Shown here piece by piece: positions 8,503-19,263 of a stretch of DNA of 64,000 nucleotides (position 1 is its first letter; each line of letters opens with the position of its first letter). The position numbers were made by a program, and so were the translations under genes. The stretch covers positions 1 to 64,000 of the forward strand of contig PEAK01000011.1 of the NCBI GenBank assembly GCA_002753515.1. Reading direction: 5' to 3'. The notes under the pieces are model-generated. The model searched no databases, was not told where the DNA came from, and saw nothing but the letters and a program-made list of their open reading frames with translations. This stretch comes from Magnetococcales bacterium. Lineage in GTDB: Bacteria; Pseudomonadota; Magnetococcia; Magnetococcales; UBA8363.

Positions 8503-9132
8503 TCAGGGTGCAATGAAACGGCGCTGGAATCGCCGCCAATCCCCGGGACGGTCCACATCCCACTGCAGGGGGAGCTCCCGCCAGGGCCAGCCGAGGGTGA
8601 CGAGGCGATCCCTGGTTTCAGCCGCCACACGGGCACTGCCCCAGGTGATGTCCTGAAACAGCATGGGATGAAAACATTTCAACGCCAGCAGTATGTAACC
8701 CCCATCTTCCGCCGGGGCCATGACGACATCATTCCCAAGCAGATGGGATTCCGTCTGGTCGAGAATGTCCCGGGTCAGGGAACCGGCATCCCCACCCAAA
8801 AGAATCACCCCTTGTCGGCTGCGGATTTGCTCCGCCGTGATCCCGGCTAGGCGCGTCCCCAGATCACCATCGGGTTGCAGGCGGCGTTGCCCATCCGGCA
8901 GCAAACCTGCAAAAAAAGGGTGATGGATGTCCGGGGTACACCACAGGAGAACATGGCGGGCGGGTGATTCTCCAGCCCAGGAGAGCGCCGTGGATACCAC
9001 ATGCGTGACGATTTGTTCGTGGGCGCGAGCAGCCCCTTCAGGCCCCAAAAGGGGGATCAAACGGGTCTTGACGCATCCCGCTTCCGGGGCGCGGGCCAGG
9101 ATATTGAGCGAGACTGAAAAAGGGGTGGTCAT
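8503..9132 (-). CDS. TIGR04282/DUF2064 family nucleotidyl/glycosyltransferase-like protein
   Basis: A 209-residue GT-A-fold protein of the DUF2064 family, often labelled TIGR04282 arsenosugar biosynthesis glycosyltransferase. The N-terminal signature APEAGCVKTRLIPLLG (residues 14-29) corresponds to the nucleotide-binding loop; GGDAGSLTRDIL near 115 stands for the usual GxDxPxL metal-binding motif, with Ala-Gly where most members have a Pro; APAEDGGYILLAL follows. The substrate is not known and the arsenosugar label should not be taken literally. It is the last gene of the mreB operon, starting 18 bases after lpxD, which suggests a link to envelope or lipid sugar chemistry by position only. 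Confidence 0.75.
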   Translation of the reverse strand: MTTPFSVSLNILARAPEAGCVKTRLIPLLGPEGAARAHEQIVTHVVSTALSWAGESPARHVLLWCTPDIHHPFFAGLLPDGQRRLQPDGDLGTRLAGITAEQIRSRQGVILLGGDAGSLTRDILDQTESHLLGNDVVMAPAEDGGYILLALKCFHPMLFQDITWGSARVAAETRDRLVTLGWPWRELPLQWDVDRPGDWRRFQRRFIAP

Positions 9133-9150
9133 ACCGATGGAGTCGTTGTC

Positions 9151-10113
9151 TCAAGGACTGTTTTTACCTTCACTGTCGATAAGGTGCTTGAGCTTCTTCA
9201 AGAGTTCCGGCAGTTTGCGCATCATGACGATCTGAATTTTATTGTCGCGGTGGTTTTGCCCCCACCATCCCGACCAAGTGGCACCAGCGGGTACATCTTC
9301 AGCAACGCCGGTGCTGGCGGCAATGCGTGCCCCTTCGCCGATGGTGACATGCGGGACAACACCGACCTGTCCGGCGAGGATGGCATAATCTTTAATGTGG
9401 CAAGAACCGGAAATACCCACCTGACCGACAATGACGCACCCCTTGCCAATGTGACAATTGTGGGCGATCTGTACCAGGTTGTCGATTTTGCTCCCATCCC
9501 CGATGGTGGTGTTGCCGAATCGGGCACGGTCGATGGTGGTACAGGCACCGATTTCCACATCGTCGCCAATGGTGACCCCGCCAAAATGGGGAATCTTGAC
9601 GTGGCGTCCCTGAACGAATTCATAGCCGAAACCATCGGCACCGATAACGGTGTTGCTTTGCACAATGCAGCGTGCCCCCAGCGTGGTGCCGGTATGGAGG
9701 ACGGCCCCGGCATGGATGACACAATCATCGCCAACCACCACACCCCGGGCGATGTGGGCCCCGGGTCCGACACGGACACGATCGCCCAGGCGGGCATCGG
9801 CATGGACCAGGGCTTGGGGGTGAATGCCCGGTTCCAGGTCAAAAGGTGTCATTCCCAATAGGACGCCAGCCCGGGCGGCATCCAGGGGGGGATGATCGCT
9901 TATCAGACAGGATTGTCCCGGGGGGATGAGCGGGGCCAGTTTTGTGTGTACGATGAAGGCGCTGGCTTGACTCTTGTGCTGCAGCCATTTGCCATCGACG
10001 ATGAAGGAGAGGTCGCCCGTTGTCGCCTGCTCCAAAGGGGCGACCCGGTGGACTTCCACATCCTCACCCAAATGTTGCAGATTCAAGTTTTTTGCCAGAT
10101 CAAGAAGTTTCAT
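9151..10113 (-). CDS. lpxD: UDP-3-O-(3-hydroxyacyl)glucosamine N-acyltransferase
   Basis: LpxD adds the second hydroxyacyl chain, from acyl-ACP, to UDP-3-O-acyl-glucosamine in lipid A synthesis in the cytoplasm. The 320-residue length fits the family. The N-terminal uridine-binding domain spans about 1-100; a left-handed beta helix of hexapeptide repeats spans about 105-285 and includes the catalytic-histidine segment [11 protein letters not shown]; a C-terminal helix ([11 protein letters not shown]) completes it. The gene is 33 bases downstream of rodA in the mre/mrd operon. In many proteobacteria lpxD sits with bamA-skp-fabZ-lpxA instead, so the location is unusual. Confidence 0.93.
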   Translation of the reverse strand: MKLLDLAKNLNLQHLGEDVEVHRVAPLEQATTGDLSFIVDGKWLQHKSQASAFIVHTKLAPLIPPGQSCLISDHPPLDAARAGVLLGMTPFDLEPGIHPQALVHADARLGDRVRVGPGAHIARGVVVGDDCVIHAGAVLHTGTTLGARCIVQSNTVIGADGFGYEFVQGRHVKIPHFGGVTIGDDVEIGACTTIDRARFGNTTIGDGSKIDNLVQIAHNCHIGKGCVIVGQVGISGSCHIKDYAILAGQVGVVPHVTIGEGARIAASTGVAEDVPAGATWSGWWGQNHRDNKIQIVMMRKLPELLKKLKHLIDSEGKNSP

Positions 10114-10146
10114 GCACGATCTCCTTCGAGTACCACAGCGTTGCCA

Positions 10147-11307
10147 TCAAATGGTACGCCCGTGTTGTTTGGAATAAATACTGACGCGGGCCATCAGGCC
10201 CATGGCGATCATCAAGGTCAGCATCGAGCTGCCACCATAACTGATCATGGGCAGGGGTATGCCGACAACGGGCAACAAACCGATGACCATCCCCATATTG
10301 ACCAATACTTGAAAACCGAACAAGGCCGTCAAACCGACAACGGTCAACAATCCGAATCGGTCGGAAGCCATGGTGGCGATGATGAGTGTTCTGAGGATGA
10401 TCAGGCAGTAGATGGAGAGCAACAGCAGGCCGCCAACGAATCCCCACTCCTCGGCCAGCACGGAAAAAATGAAATCGGTGTGGCGTTCGGGCAAAAAATT
10501 GAGCTGACTTTGGCTGCCAGCCATGAAGCCTTTGCCAAAGATGCCCCCGGAACCAATGGCTATTTTCGATTGGATGATGTGGTAACCAGCCCCCAGGGGA
10601 TCTTTTTCCGGGGAAAACAGGGTGAGTATGCGTCGCCGTTGATATTCGTGCATCATGTTCCAGCCCAGGGGCAGGGAGGCGGCGATCATGGAGAGAACGG
10701 CGATGAATACTTTCCATTTCAGCCCGGCGGCAACGATAACCACCATGCCAACGGCGACCAAAAGGATGGAAGTGCCCAAATCGGGTTGCTTGATGATCAG
10801 GGCCGTGGGGAGCAGGATCATCAGGAGCGGGACGAACAGGTTGGTGAAACCGATGCCCTGGGAAAAGGAACGGTCATGAAAATATCGGGCCAGTGCCAGT
10901 ACCATGGTGACTTTCATCAATTCCGACGGCTGCAGGTTTAAAAAACCCAAGGCCAGCCAGCGTCGCGCCCCCATGCCAATGGAACCGGTGAGGAATACCA
11001 CGATCAGCAGTAACAAGGCGATGGCGTAGAGGAGATAGGCGTAGCGACGGTAGATCTTTTCGCCGCCGAACATGGCGATGCTGAACATCAATGCCAATCC
11101 AACCCCGAAGCGGGCCGCCTGACGCCAGACATAATCGCCATTGCCGCTGCCGCCCACGGCGGAATACAGAACAAAGAGTCCACCCAGGGTCAGAATGGTC
11201 AGGAGGAGCAACAGGCTGGTGGGAAACCGGGAGAGGCGATCTTGCAAGGCGAGCTTGTTCGTCCCCAGGAGGAGGGCATTTTTTTCTTCGGAGGCGGCAC
11301 TCATCAC
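10147..11307 (-). CDS. rodA: Rod-shape peptidoglycan glycosyltransferase RodA
   Basis: RodA is the SEDS-family glycosyltransferase that polymerises lipid II in the elongasome together with PBP2. The protein has 386 residues with about ten membrane segments. Characteristic parts are GSIGMGARRWLALGFLNLQP, LIIKQPDLGTS and the C-terminal GIPLPMISYGGSSML. Its ATG at 11307 overlaps the mrdA stop codon (4-base overlap), so it is coupled to its partner transpeptidase. It belongs to the mreB-mreC-mreD-mrdA-rodA operon. Confidence 0.95.
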   Translation of the reverse strand: MMSAASEEKNALLLGTNKLALQDRLSRFPTSLLLLLTILTLGGLFVLYSAVGGSGNGDYVWRQAARFGVGLALMFSIAMFGGEKIYRRYAYLLYAIALLLLIVVFLTGSIGMGARRWLALGFLNLQPSELMKVTMVLALARYFHDRSFSQGIGFTNLFVPLLMILLPTALIIKQPDLGTSILLVAVGMVVIVAAGLKWKVFIAVLSMIAASLPLGWNMMHEYQRRRILTLFSPEKDPLGAGYHIIQSKIAIGSGGIFGKGFMAGSQSQLNFLPERHTDFIFSVLAEEWGFVGGLLLLSIYCLIILRTLIIATMASDRFGLLTVVGLTALFGFQVLVNMGMVIGLLPVVGIPLPMISYGGSSMLTLMIAMGLMARVSIYSKQHGRTI

Positions 11308-13121
11308 CCGGTGATTCCATATTTGTCAAAATAAAAATCCATGATTCTCTTGGCCACTGGCGCGGCAGCGGTACTGCCATGCCCCCCGTGTTCCACGATC
11401 ACCGAGATGGCGATGCGGGGATTGTCCACCGGGGCATAGGCGACGAACAAGGCGTGATCCTTGAACCGTTCGTTGTCTTCCTTGATCAACTTGCCCGATT
11501 TCTCCCGTTTGTGGCGTACGACTTGAGAGGTGCCAGTTTTGCCAGCCGCCATGACTTTTTCCGGTTTGAACTGGCGCGCTGTTCCCGATTTGCCATGCAA
11601 GACGGCGATCAATCCTTTGCGCACCAACGCCAAATGGGCGGAATGGAACGCGTTGATGTGCATGGGGGTGGGTGGCTGCTCTTTGGTGGTCAGGGAAAAA
11701 GTGGGACGGTACAACCGACCCCCATTGGCCACGGTGGCCACCATATTGGCCAGTTGCAAGGGGGTGGCGAGGACAGCCCCCTGACCAATGGCGGTCACCA
11801 GTGTTTCCCCGGGGTACCAGGCATGGCCGGAGGTGGCTTTCTTCCAGGCCCGTGACGGCATGAGTCCCGGTTTCTCCCCTTCCAGGCCGATCCCGGTCAA
11901 TCCCCCCAGCCCCATGGCATTGGCGTGGCGCGCCAAGGTATCGATGCCCAGGCTTTCAGAGACCTTGTAAAAAAAGACATCACACGATTGCTCCAGGGCG
12001 GAGACGATATCCATCTGGCCATGGCCACCGTTTTTCCAACAGTAGAAGGTGTGGTTATCACGGGTGACGCTGCCACCGCAATGGTGACGGGTATTGGCAT
12101 CGATTTTCCCTTCCTTGAGAGCGGCCAGGGCAACCACCATCTTGAATGTGGAACCGGGGGGGTATTGCCCTTGTATCGCCTTGTTGATCAGGGGACGCTT
12201 GGGGTCGGTCACCAGTCTTTTCCACTCGTCACTCGTGAATCCACGGATGAATTGGTTGGGGTCGTAAGAAGGTTGGCTGACCATGGCCAAAACCTCGCCA
12301 TTGTTGGGATCCAGACACACCGTGGAACCCGACAGACCTGACAATGCCCGTTCCGCTTCCGCCTGCAACTCCACATCGATGGTCAGACGCAGATCGGGGC
12401 CGGGCCGGGCCGGTTGCCGTTTGAGTTCGCGGATGTGGCGGCCAACGGCGTTGACCTCCATCTCCCGGACACCCTCTTTACCGCGCAGGGCCAGCTCGAA
12501 CATGCGTTCCATCCCGGTTTTGCCAACGGTGTCGCCCGAGCGAAAGGGGATGGAGGAGAATTGCAAGGAATCCTTATCGTTCACCTCGCCGAGGTAGCCC
12601 AGGAGATGGGAGGCGATATCACCATTGGGATAGCTGCGCGTCGTCTGGACCTGAATGGAGGCTCCGGGAAACGTATGGATGCGCGATTCAATCTGGTTGA
12701 CCTGCGCCCAGGTCAGGCGGGATTGAATGATGAGCGGCAGAAAACTGCGTTGCCGATGGGCTTGACGTACAATTTTTTCAATTCTGTCCGGGGGGATATC
12801 CAGATAAGGTTGGATGCGTTTGAGGAAAGCCTGGATGCTGCCGGTCAACTCGGGTATGACGCTCAGTTGAAAATCGGGGGAGTTGTCAACCAGGATGCGC
12901 CCGTGGCGATCCAGTATCCGTCCCCGCAGTGTCGGTATGGGTTGCAGGCTGATGCGATTGTCTTCCGCCAGACTGCGGTATTCACCACCATTCATCACTT
13001 GCAGGTGAAACAGCCGTCCGCCGATGAGGATGGCGGCCCCCGCGAAGAGTCCGCCCAGGAGGAGCAGGCGACGCTGGGCATCCACCTTGAAATTTTCGTA
13101 TTCATTTTCCAGGGAGCTCAT
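11304..13121 (-). CDS. mrdA: Penicillin-binding protein 2 (elongasome transpeptidase)
   Basis: PBP2 cross-links peptidoglycan during side-wall growth. The 605 residues comprise a membrane anchor at about 19-38, a dimerisation domain (RGRILDRHGRILVDN near 66-80) and the transpeptidase domain. Catalytic motifs are visible: STFK with the nucleophile S324 and K327, SCD near 384, and KTGTS near 521. It is encoded 1 base after the mreD stop and overlaps rodA by 4 bases. Confidence 0.96.
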   Translation of the reverse strand: MSSLENEYENFKVDAQRRLLLLGGLFAGAAILIGGRLFHLQVMNGGEYRSLAEDNRISLQPIPTLRGRILDRHGRILVDNSPDFQLSVIPELTGSIQAFLKRIQPYLDIPPDRIEKIVRQAHRQRSFLPLIIQSRLTWAQVNQIESRIHTFPGASIQVQTTRSYPNGDIASHLLGYLGEVNDKDSLQFSSIPFRSGDTVGKTGMERMFELALRGKEGVREMEVNAVGRHIRELKRQPARPGPDLRLTIDVELQAEAERALSGLSGSTVCLDPNNGEVLAMVSQPSYDPNQFIRGFTSDEWKRLVTDPKRPLINKAIQGQYPPGSTFKMVVALAALKEGKIDANTRHHCGGSVTRDNHTFYCWKNGGHGQMDIVSALEQSCDVFFYKVSESLGIDTLARHANAMGLGGLTGIGLEGEKPGLMPSRAWKKATSGHAWYPGETLVTAIGQGAVLATPLQLANMVATVANGGRLYRPTFSLTTKEQPPTPMHINAFHSAHLALVRKGLIAVLHGKSGTARQFKPEKVMAAGKTGTSQVVRHKREKSGKLIKEDNERFKDHALFVAYAPVDNPRIAISVIVEHGGHGSTAAAPVAKRIMDFYFDKYGITG

Positions 13122-13122
13122 A

Positions 13123-13611
13123 TCATCGCGCCTCCAGCCATCGATGCAGGAAGATGAGCAAGCGGACCATCATCGGCATGACGACCAGAGTGGCCAGGGG
13201 CCGTCCTGCCAGGATTTCCCAACGGAAGGTGGGTCCACTGGTGATGACGATCCAGGCCAATTGTACCGCCTCATCGATTATAACAAAAATGGCGATGATG
13301 GGGAGTAAAAGGAAAAAATCCATGGCACGGAACAGTTTGCCGTAACGACCCATGATCAGGATCAGCACTACCTTGGAGAGGGCGTTCAGCCCGATGGGGG
13401 TGGTGGAAATCATGTCCAGGAACAGGCCCGTGACGAAGGCGAGGATCGGGCCGCACAAATCAGGGCGGTAGATGCGCCAGTAGAACAGGGAGATGATGAC
13501 GAAGTCGGGTCGCAGCACGGTCCAGGAGGCAAAGGGGAGTGCCGTTTCCTGGAATACCATGGCCATGAAAATGGAAAACGCGGGCAGGAGAGAGGAAAAA
13601 CTGGATAGCAT
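13123..13611 (-). CDS. mreD: Rod shape-determining protein MreD
   Basis: A 162-residue integral membrane protein with five or six predicted segments, the usual size for MreD. Recognisable parts are RPDFVIISLFYW near 35 and GLFLDMISTTPIGLNAL near 63, the latter typical of the family. It bridges MreC and the elongasome in the inner membrane. The ATG at 13611 overlaps the last base of the mreC stop codon. Confidence 0.9.
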   Translation of the reverse strand: MLSSFSSLLPAFSIFMAMVFQETALPFASWTVLRPDFVIISLFYWRIYRPDLCGPILAFVTGLFLDMISTTPIGLNALSKVVLILIMGRYGKLFRAMDFFLLLPIIAIFVIIDEAVQLAWIVITSGPTFRWEILAGRPLATLVVMPMMVRLLIFLHRWLEAR

Positions 13612-14492
13612 TACGGTCGTTTGATGACGTTAAGATTTTTGGAGGAGTCGATGATGGCGGATTGTGGACCGGGTATGAGCAACCGCACCTCTTCAATACG
13701 ATCAAAATCGACGGACGGTTGGACAATGACCCGCTGAAACAGCCCGGTATCACCCTCGCGGATTTCCTGAACGGTACCGATGAGCAAACCTTTGGGGAAG
13801 GATCCGGCAATGCCGGAGGTGATGACTTGATCCCCCACGCGAATATCTTCGTCCTTGCCGATGTACTCTAAACTGAGTTTTTGCCCGTTGACACCGGCAA
13901 CGATACCTCGGGCCCGGGTGCGTTGGACCAGGGCCGGGACGCGGGAATTCAGGTCCAGCAAGGTGAGGACCAGCGAGGTGGTATTGCTGGTTTGCACAAC
14001 CCGGCCAACGACCCCTTCCGGAACCAGTACCGAGGCGTTGGTGGCGGATCCCTGGTTGCGACCGGCATTGAGCAGCAGGACATTGGCAAAGGCTGTCGAT
14101 GTGTCCCCCACGACACGGGCCCCCAGGCTTTTCAATTCGGGATCCAGGGACATGTCCAACAATTGCCGCAGGCGATGGTTTTCCGCTTCGAGTTCGACAA
14201 CCCGGGCACCAAGGGGGCGCAACAGTTTCAGTTCCTGGGAGAGACGACGATTTTCCTCATCCAGATTTTGCCACTGCACGAATCTGGCGGCGAAATCCTG
14301 GTAGTATGTTATGGGAATCTGGATGAGGCTTTGTACATTGCCAACGGCGTCCAGCGCGACATCTTCCACGAGTTCCGGGGTGCCACGGACACCGGGCCGC
14401 AATGCCAAAAGCAGCAGCACGGAGAGCAGAAGTGTTGCCACGGCGATGATGACATTGCGATGTTCTTTGACAAGGACCAAAAAATAGTCCAA
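13611..14492 (-). CDS. mreC: Rod shape-determining protein MreC
   Basis: A 293-residue bitopic protein. One membrane segment near the N terminus (VIIAVATLLLSVLLLLAL, about 14-31) is followed by a coiled coil (about 68-110, rich in E, L, R) and the periplasmic double beta-barrel domain (about 115-275) with GVVGRVVQTSNTTS and GDQVITSGIAGSFPKGLLIG. MreC activates PBP2/RodA. It is encoded 18 bases after mreB and directly before mreD. Confidence 0.95.
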   Translation of the reverse strand: MDYFLVLVKEHRNVIIAVATLLLSVLLLLALRPGVRGTPELVEDVALDAVGNVQSLIQIPITYYQDFAARFVQWQNLDEENRRLSQELKLLRPLGARVVELEAENHRLRQLLDMSLDPELKSLGARVVGDTSTAFANVLLLNAGRNQGSATNASVLVPEGVVGRVVQTSNTTSLVLTLLDLNSRVPALVQRTRARGIVAGVNGQKLSLEYIGKDEDIRVGDQVITSGIAGSFPKGLLIGTVQEIREGDTGLFQRVIVQPSVDFDRIEEVRLLIPGPQSAIIDSSKNLNVIKRP

Positions 14493-14510
14493 GGGATACC
14501 CTCCCTGGTG

Positions 14511-15611
<1,101 letters not shown>

Positions 15612-15686
15612 TCATGCACCAGGGAAAGCTTCCACCAAGGCGAGACTAGCATTCCCTGCAAACCCCATCAAGGTTGAGAAAAGGTC

Positions 15687-18491
15687 TTGGACAACAACGC
15701 ATCCTTTCACAAAAAAAATCCAGTCCTACCGAAGGAGTTCGGCGTTCAGGAATTCCTGGATTCCATCCAGTTCGAATCCAAACTCGATTCCCTGTTTCCC
15801 CGGGAGGCGACGACTGTCATTGCCGAGGAGGTCAGGCGTCAGGTTATTGACGTTCTACGATCCACCATTCGCCTGGGTCGGGAAAGCCTGCATGCCATTC
15901 ATCTCAACGGCGCTTCCGGGGAGTTCATCGTCAAAGGGCATGCCGCATTGACCGATATCGTCCTCAAACGCCTCTTCCGCATCCTCCATTCCTACCCCGT
16001 CCAGGAGGAGGAATCCCTGACGTTGGTAGCCACAGGCGGTTACGGTCGTGGCGAACTGGCACCTTATTCCGATATCGACCTGCTTTTCATCCTCCCCAAC
16101 GACAGCCGCCCGAAACATGAAAAAATGGTCGAACGCATGCTCTACTGCCTGTGGGACCTGGGAATGGATATCGGCCATGCCGTCCGCCAGTTGGAAGAGT
16201 GTGTGCAACAGGCACGCCAAGATCTGGAAATTCGTACATCCATGTTAGAATCCCGCTATCTGGCCGGCAACAAAGATCTGTTCGACAATTACAAGAGAAA
16301 ATTATTCAAGAAGGTCCTGGACAAGGATCCCGACAGTTTTTTACGGGCCAAATTGCTGGAACAGACCAAGCGGCACGACAAATTTGGCAATTCTTTCTTC
16401 TACCTGGAACCCAATATCAAAGAAAATCCGGGGGGGTTGCGGGATATCCAGACATTCTCCTGGATATCCAAGTATCGCTATAAGGTGGATCATGTCAAGG
16501 ATCTGGTGGACATGGGTTTGATCACCCACCAGGAGTACCGTGTCTTCACCCGCAGTCTCTCCTTTCTGCGCCGGGTGCGCAATGCCCTGCACTATCGGGC
16601 GGGTCGCCGGGAAGATCGTTTGACGTTTCAACATCAAATCGAAATCGCCAGGGAATTCGGCTACCGTGATCGAACCGGGCGGCAGGGGGTGGAACAATTC
16701 ATGCGGCGCTATTACCAAGTGGCGCAGCAAGTGGGCGATTTATCACGGATCTTCCTGCGAAAATACCAGGAGGAACATCTGAAGATCCGCTGGTGGAACA
16801 AGCGACGCCTGGAAGATCATTTCCAGTTGCTCGGGGACAAGGTGGCGTTGCGGTTTCCCGAACTGTTGGAAACCGATCCCCTCATCATGCTGAAAATTTT
16901 CAATGTTGCCCAGCGGCATCTCAAATCGCTCCACCCGGAAACGGAACGTTTGATTCGCCGCCGCCTGGATTTGATTGATCGCGATTTTCAGCGCAATCCC
17001 GAGGCGGCTGCCCTGTTCCTGCGCATCCTCAGTGGACGCCAGGCGGTCGCTTGGACGTTGCGACGGATGAACCAGATCGGGGTGCTGGGACGCTATATCC
17101 CGGAATTCGGGCGCATCATGTGGCAATCACAACATGACATGTTCCATGTCTTCACCGTTGATGAACACACCTTGTTGGCCGTGGCGGCGGTACGCCAGAT
17201 CCAGGAAGGTAAATTGCGCGACGAACTGCCCCTGGCCACCAAGGTTCATGCGGAACTGGATAACCCGACCCTCCTGGTGTTGGCGGTGCTGTTCCATGAC
17301 ATCGCCAAAGGTCGGGGCGGTGATCACACCCGTGAAGGGGCGGTTATCGCCCGGGATGTCTGTCAAAGATTCGCTCTGCCGGCTGCCGAAATCGATCTGG
17401 TCGCCTGGCTGGTGGAAAATCATTTGGTCTTTTCCCGCACCGCCTTTCGCCGGGATCTGGGTGATCCCAAAACCATTACCGCCTTTGCCGAACAGATGGC
17501 GAACACGAAACGCCTGAAATTGCTGTTCCTGTTGACCATAGCCGATATTCGCGCCGTGGGGCCGGGTGTCTGGACTCCCTGGAAGGCGACCTTGCTGTGG
17601 CAATTGTATAATTTTGCCTTGGAAACCCTGGAGAAAGGCGCTTTCAGAACCAGCGATGTGGCGCGTCACGCCAAGATACGTCGCGACGAGGCGACGCAAA
17701 TGCTCGTTCCCGAGAACGATCCCAAAGTGGTGGATGCCCATTTCGATCGCTTCTATTCCGATTATTTCATTCAGTACGATGTGCGGACGTTGGTGGATCA
17801 TTTCCGGGCCTTCGCCCCGTTACGCGAGGAGCCCATGGGGGTGGTGTTCTGGACCATGCCGGCCACCAATACCACCGAACTGCTGTTACACACCCCCGAT
17901 CACCCGGGTTTGATGGCGCGTATTTCCGGGGCGCTCACTGCCGAGGGGGTCAATATATTATCGGCCAGTATTACAACCACCCGTGATGGTATGGCATTCG
18001 ACTCATTCGTCTTGCAGAACAGTCAGGGTAAGGCCATCGAGAGCAAGCATCGCCTGGACAAGATTGAACAGACACTGGTATCGGTACTCAAGGGCAAAAC
18101 ATGGCCCGAGGCGTTGTTGTCCCGCACGGTTCCCGCCGTTGCCTCTCCCAGCCCGTTTCGCGTTCCGGTCTCCATCGAGGTGGATAACAGTTTTGATGGG
18201 TTCACCATTTTGGAGATCACCTCGTTGGATCGGGTTGGCCTCTTGTTCACCATTACCCGGGAAGTGGAACGGCAAGGATTGCAAATTCGCACCGCGAAAA
18301 TTTCCACCTATGGGGAACGGGCGGTGGATGTCTTCTATCTGCGTGATATCTTCGGCCTGAAATTGAACAGTCGCAAGATCGAGATTTTGAAGGCACGGCT
18401 GACCAAGGCTGTGGAGAACATCGACGGTCGCACCCTTTCGACTCCGCCGAGTTCCCTCCTGAGCCATTCGGCGGAAGAGATCGATGGCTGA
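15687..18491 (+). CDS. glnD: [Protein-PII] uridylyltransferase/uridylyl-removing enzyme
   Basis: GlnD senses glutamine and modifies PII proteins, controlling nitrogen assimilation. The 934 residues show the full domain order: nucleotidyltransferase with GGYGRGELAPYSDIDLLF (from residue 117), the UTase helical domain, an HD domain with LFHDIAKGRGGDH near 535-548 (uridylyl removal), and two C-terminal ACT domains (around 730-800 and 840-910). The start is uncertain: the frame opens only 9 bases upstream of 15687 and its first possible start is this TTG, which has only a close, weak AAGG before it. The gene is divergent from mreB. Confidence 0.95.
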   Translation: MDNNASFHKKNPVLPKEFGVQEFLDSIQFESKLDSLFPREATTVIAEEVRRQVIDVLRSTIRLGRESLHAIHLNGASGEFIVKGHAALTDIVLKRLFRILHSYPVQEEESLTLVATGGYGRGELAPYSDIDLLFILPNDSRPKHEKMVERMLYCLWDLGMDIGHAVRQLEECVQQARQDLEIRTSMLESRYLAGNKDLFDNYKRKLFKKVLDKDPDSFLRAKLLEQTKRHDKFGNSFFYLEPNIKENPGGLRDIQTFSWISKYRYKVDHVKDLVDMGLITHQEYRVFTRSLSFLRRVRNALHYRAGRREDRLTFQHQIEIAREFGYRDRTGRQGVEQFMRRYYQVAQQVGDLSRIFLRKYQEEHLKIRWWNKRRLEDHFQLLGDKVALRFPELLETDPLIMLKIFNVAQRHLKSLHPETERLIRRRLDLIDRDFQRNPEAAALFLRILSGRQAVAWTLRRMNQIGVLGRYIPEFGRIMWQSQHDMFHVFTVDEHTLLAVAAVRQIQEGKLRDELPLATKVHAELDNPTLLVLAVLFHDIAKGRGGDHTREGAVIARDVCQRFALPAAEIDLVAWLVENHLVFSRTAFRRDLGDPKTITAFAEQMANTKRLKLLFLLTIADIRAVGPGVWTPWKATLLWQLYNFALETLEKGAFRTSDVARHAKIRRDEATQMLVPENDPKVVDAHFDRFYSDYFIQYDVRTLVDHFRAFAPLREEPMGVVFWTMPATNTTELLLHTPDHPGLMARISGALTAEGVNILSASITTTRDGMAFDSFVLQNSQGKAIESKHRLDKIEQTLVSVLKGKTWPEALLSRTVPAVASPSPFRVPVSIEVDNSFDGFTILEITSLDRVGLLFTITREVERQGLQIRTAKISTYGERAVDVFYLRDIFGLKLNSRKIEILKARLTKAVENIDGRTLSTPPSSLLSHSAEEIDG

Positions 18492-18515
18492 GGTCAACAG
18501 CCACGTAGCAGAATC

Positions 18516-18665
18516 TAAACCGCAGCTATTTTGGGATGCGTAGTTTTTGTCATCCCCGCGAAAGCGGGGATCCAGAAGATCTTCCTATCTCCCATGACTT
18601 TCTGGATTCCCGCTTTCGCGGGAATGACGCTGGAAAATTACGTATCCCGAGTTGGTTTCGGTATA
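18516..18665. mobile_element. 150-bp MITE-like element, copy 2 of 5
   Basis: Exactly 150 bp from TAAACCG to CGGTATA, 24 bases after the glnD stop. Internal structure as in the copy at 7122: two opposed CCCGCGAAAGCGGG-type hairpins with GTCAT/CCAG borders. Flanking bases are GAATC on the left and ATTAG on the right, with TA at each element end. Confidence 0.8.
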
Positions 18666-18742
18666 ATTAGAAAAAACAATCTATTGCAGAGACAGTCAAG
18701 TCTTCCAGAAAAGGGAACATCCGTTTCAAGGAGAAGTTTAAA

Positions 18743-19030
18743 TCAATGCGACGGGAACAGTTTAAAGACAGTAATGATCAAACCAGATTGAGCTAAAAGG
18801 AGACCAACAATCCATTTGATGGTATCGGCCTTGGATTCAGATATTTCGCGCCAAACTTTCTCAATTTCCATGACTATTTCCTTGATGTCACCTTTGGTGG
18901 CCATCTCCTCCAAACGGGCGTCCCGAACATCGCGAAGAGCGGTCACAACTTCCTCTGCTTGCTGATCACTGAATCCGGCAGATTTGAAACGCTTTGCATA
19001 AGCCAAGGTATCAAACGTAATTGTCATCAT
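18743..19030 (-). CDS. DUF1640-like small coiled-coil membrane protein
   Basis: A 95-residue protein. The N terminus FDTLAYAKRFKSAGF is the hallmark of bacterial DUF1640/CCDC90-like proteins; a charged coiled-coil helix (about 25-65, ARLEEMATKGDIKEIVMEIE) and a single C-terminal membrane segment (IKWIVGLLLAQSGLIITVF) follow. The function of this family in bacteria is not known. The double ATG at 19030/19027 has AGGGAGAG just upstream; the frame remains open to 19090 but that part lacks family similarity. An intact relative is at 37026 and a broken one at 37313 in this window. Confidence 0.75.
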   Translation of the reverse strand: MMTITFDTLAYAKRFKSAGFSDQQAEEVVTALRDVRDARLEEMATKGDIKEIVMEIEKVWREISESKADTIKWIVGLLLAQSGLIITVFKLFPSH

Positions 19031-19263
19031 GGTATCTCTCCCTACAAGGTTACAACCGCACATAGCGTACCACGATATCCTACCAAACAACAGCCAAGAA
19101 TCCCCCTGTGTCGCTCCGGGTTTTCTGGAAATTCGCGTTTTGTCCCTTTCCGAAGGGTCAACAGGTTGACATTGCCCATGGAAAATGACAAACCTGGAGG
19201 TAACGTGACAGATTGAATCGTTTCTTTAGCAAGTACCGATTGTTCACCTCAAGCATGTTAAGG

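Noticed and set aside
9892-10941. 349-codon plus-strand frame across lpxD and rodA
   Set aside because: It is antisense to two clearly identified genes and rich in D, G, H and Q, as is usual for shadow frames in this genome.
18531-18791. Short coding frame containing VIPAKAGIQ and FWIPAFAGMT
   Set aside because: These peptides come from the hairpin element at 18516-18665. The same sequences appear at each element copy and are a known artefact of such repeats, not genes.
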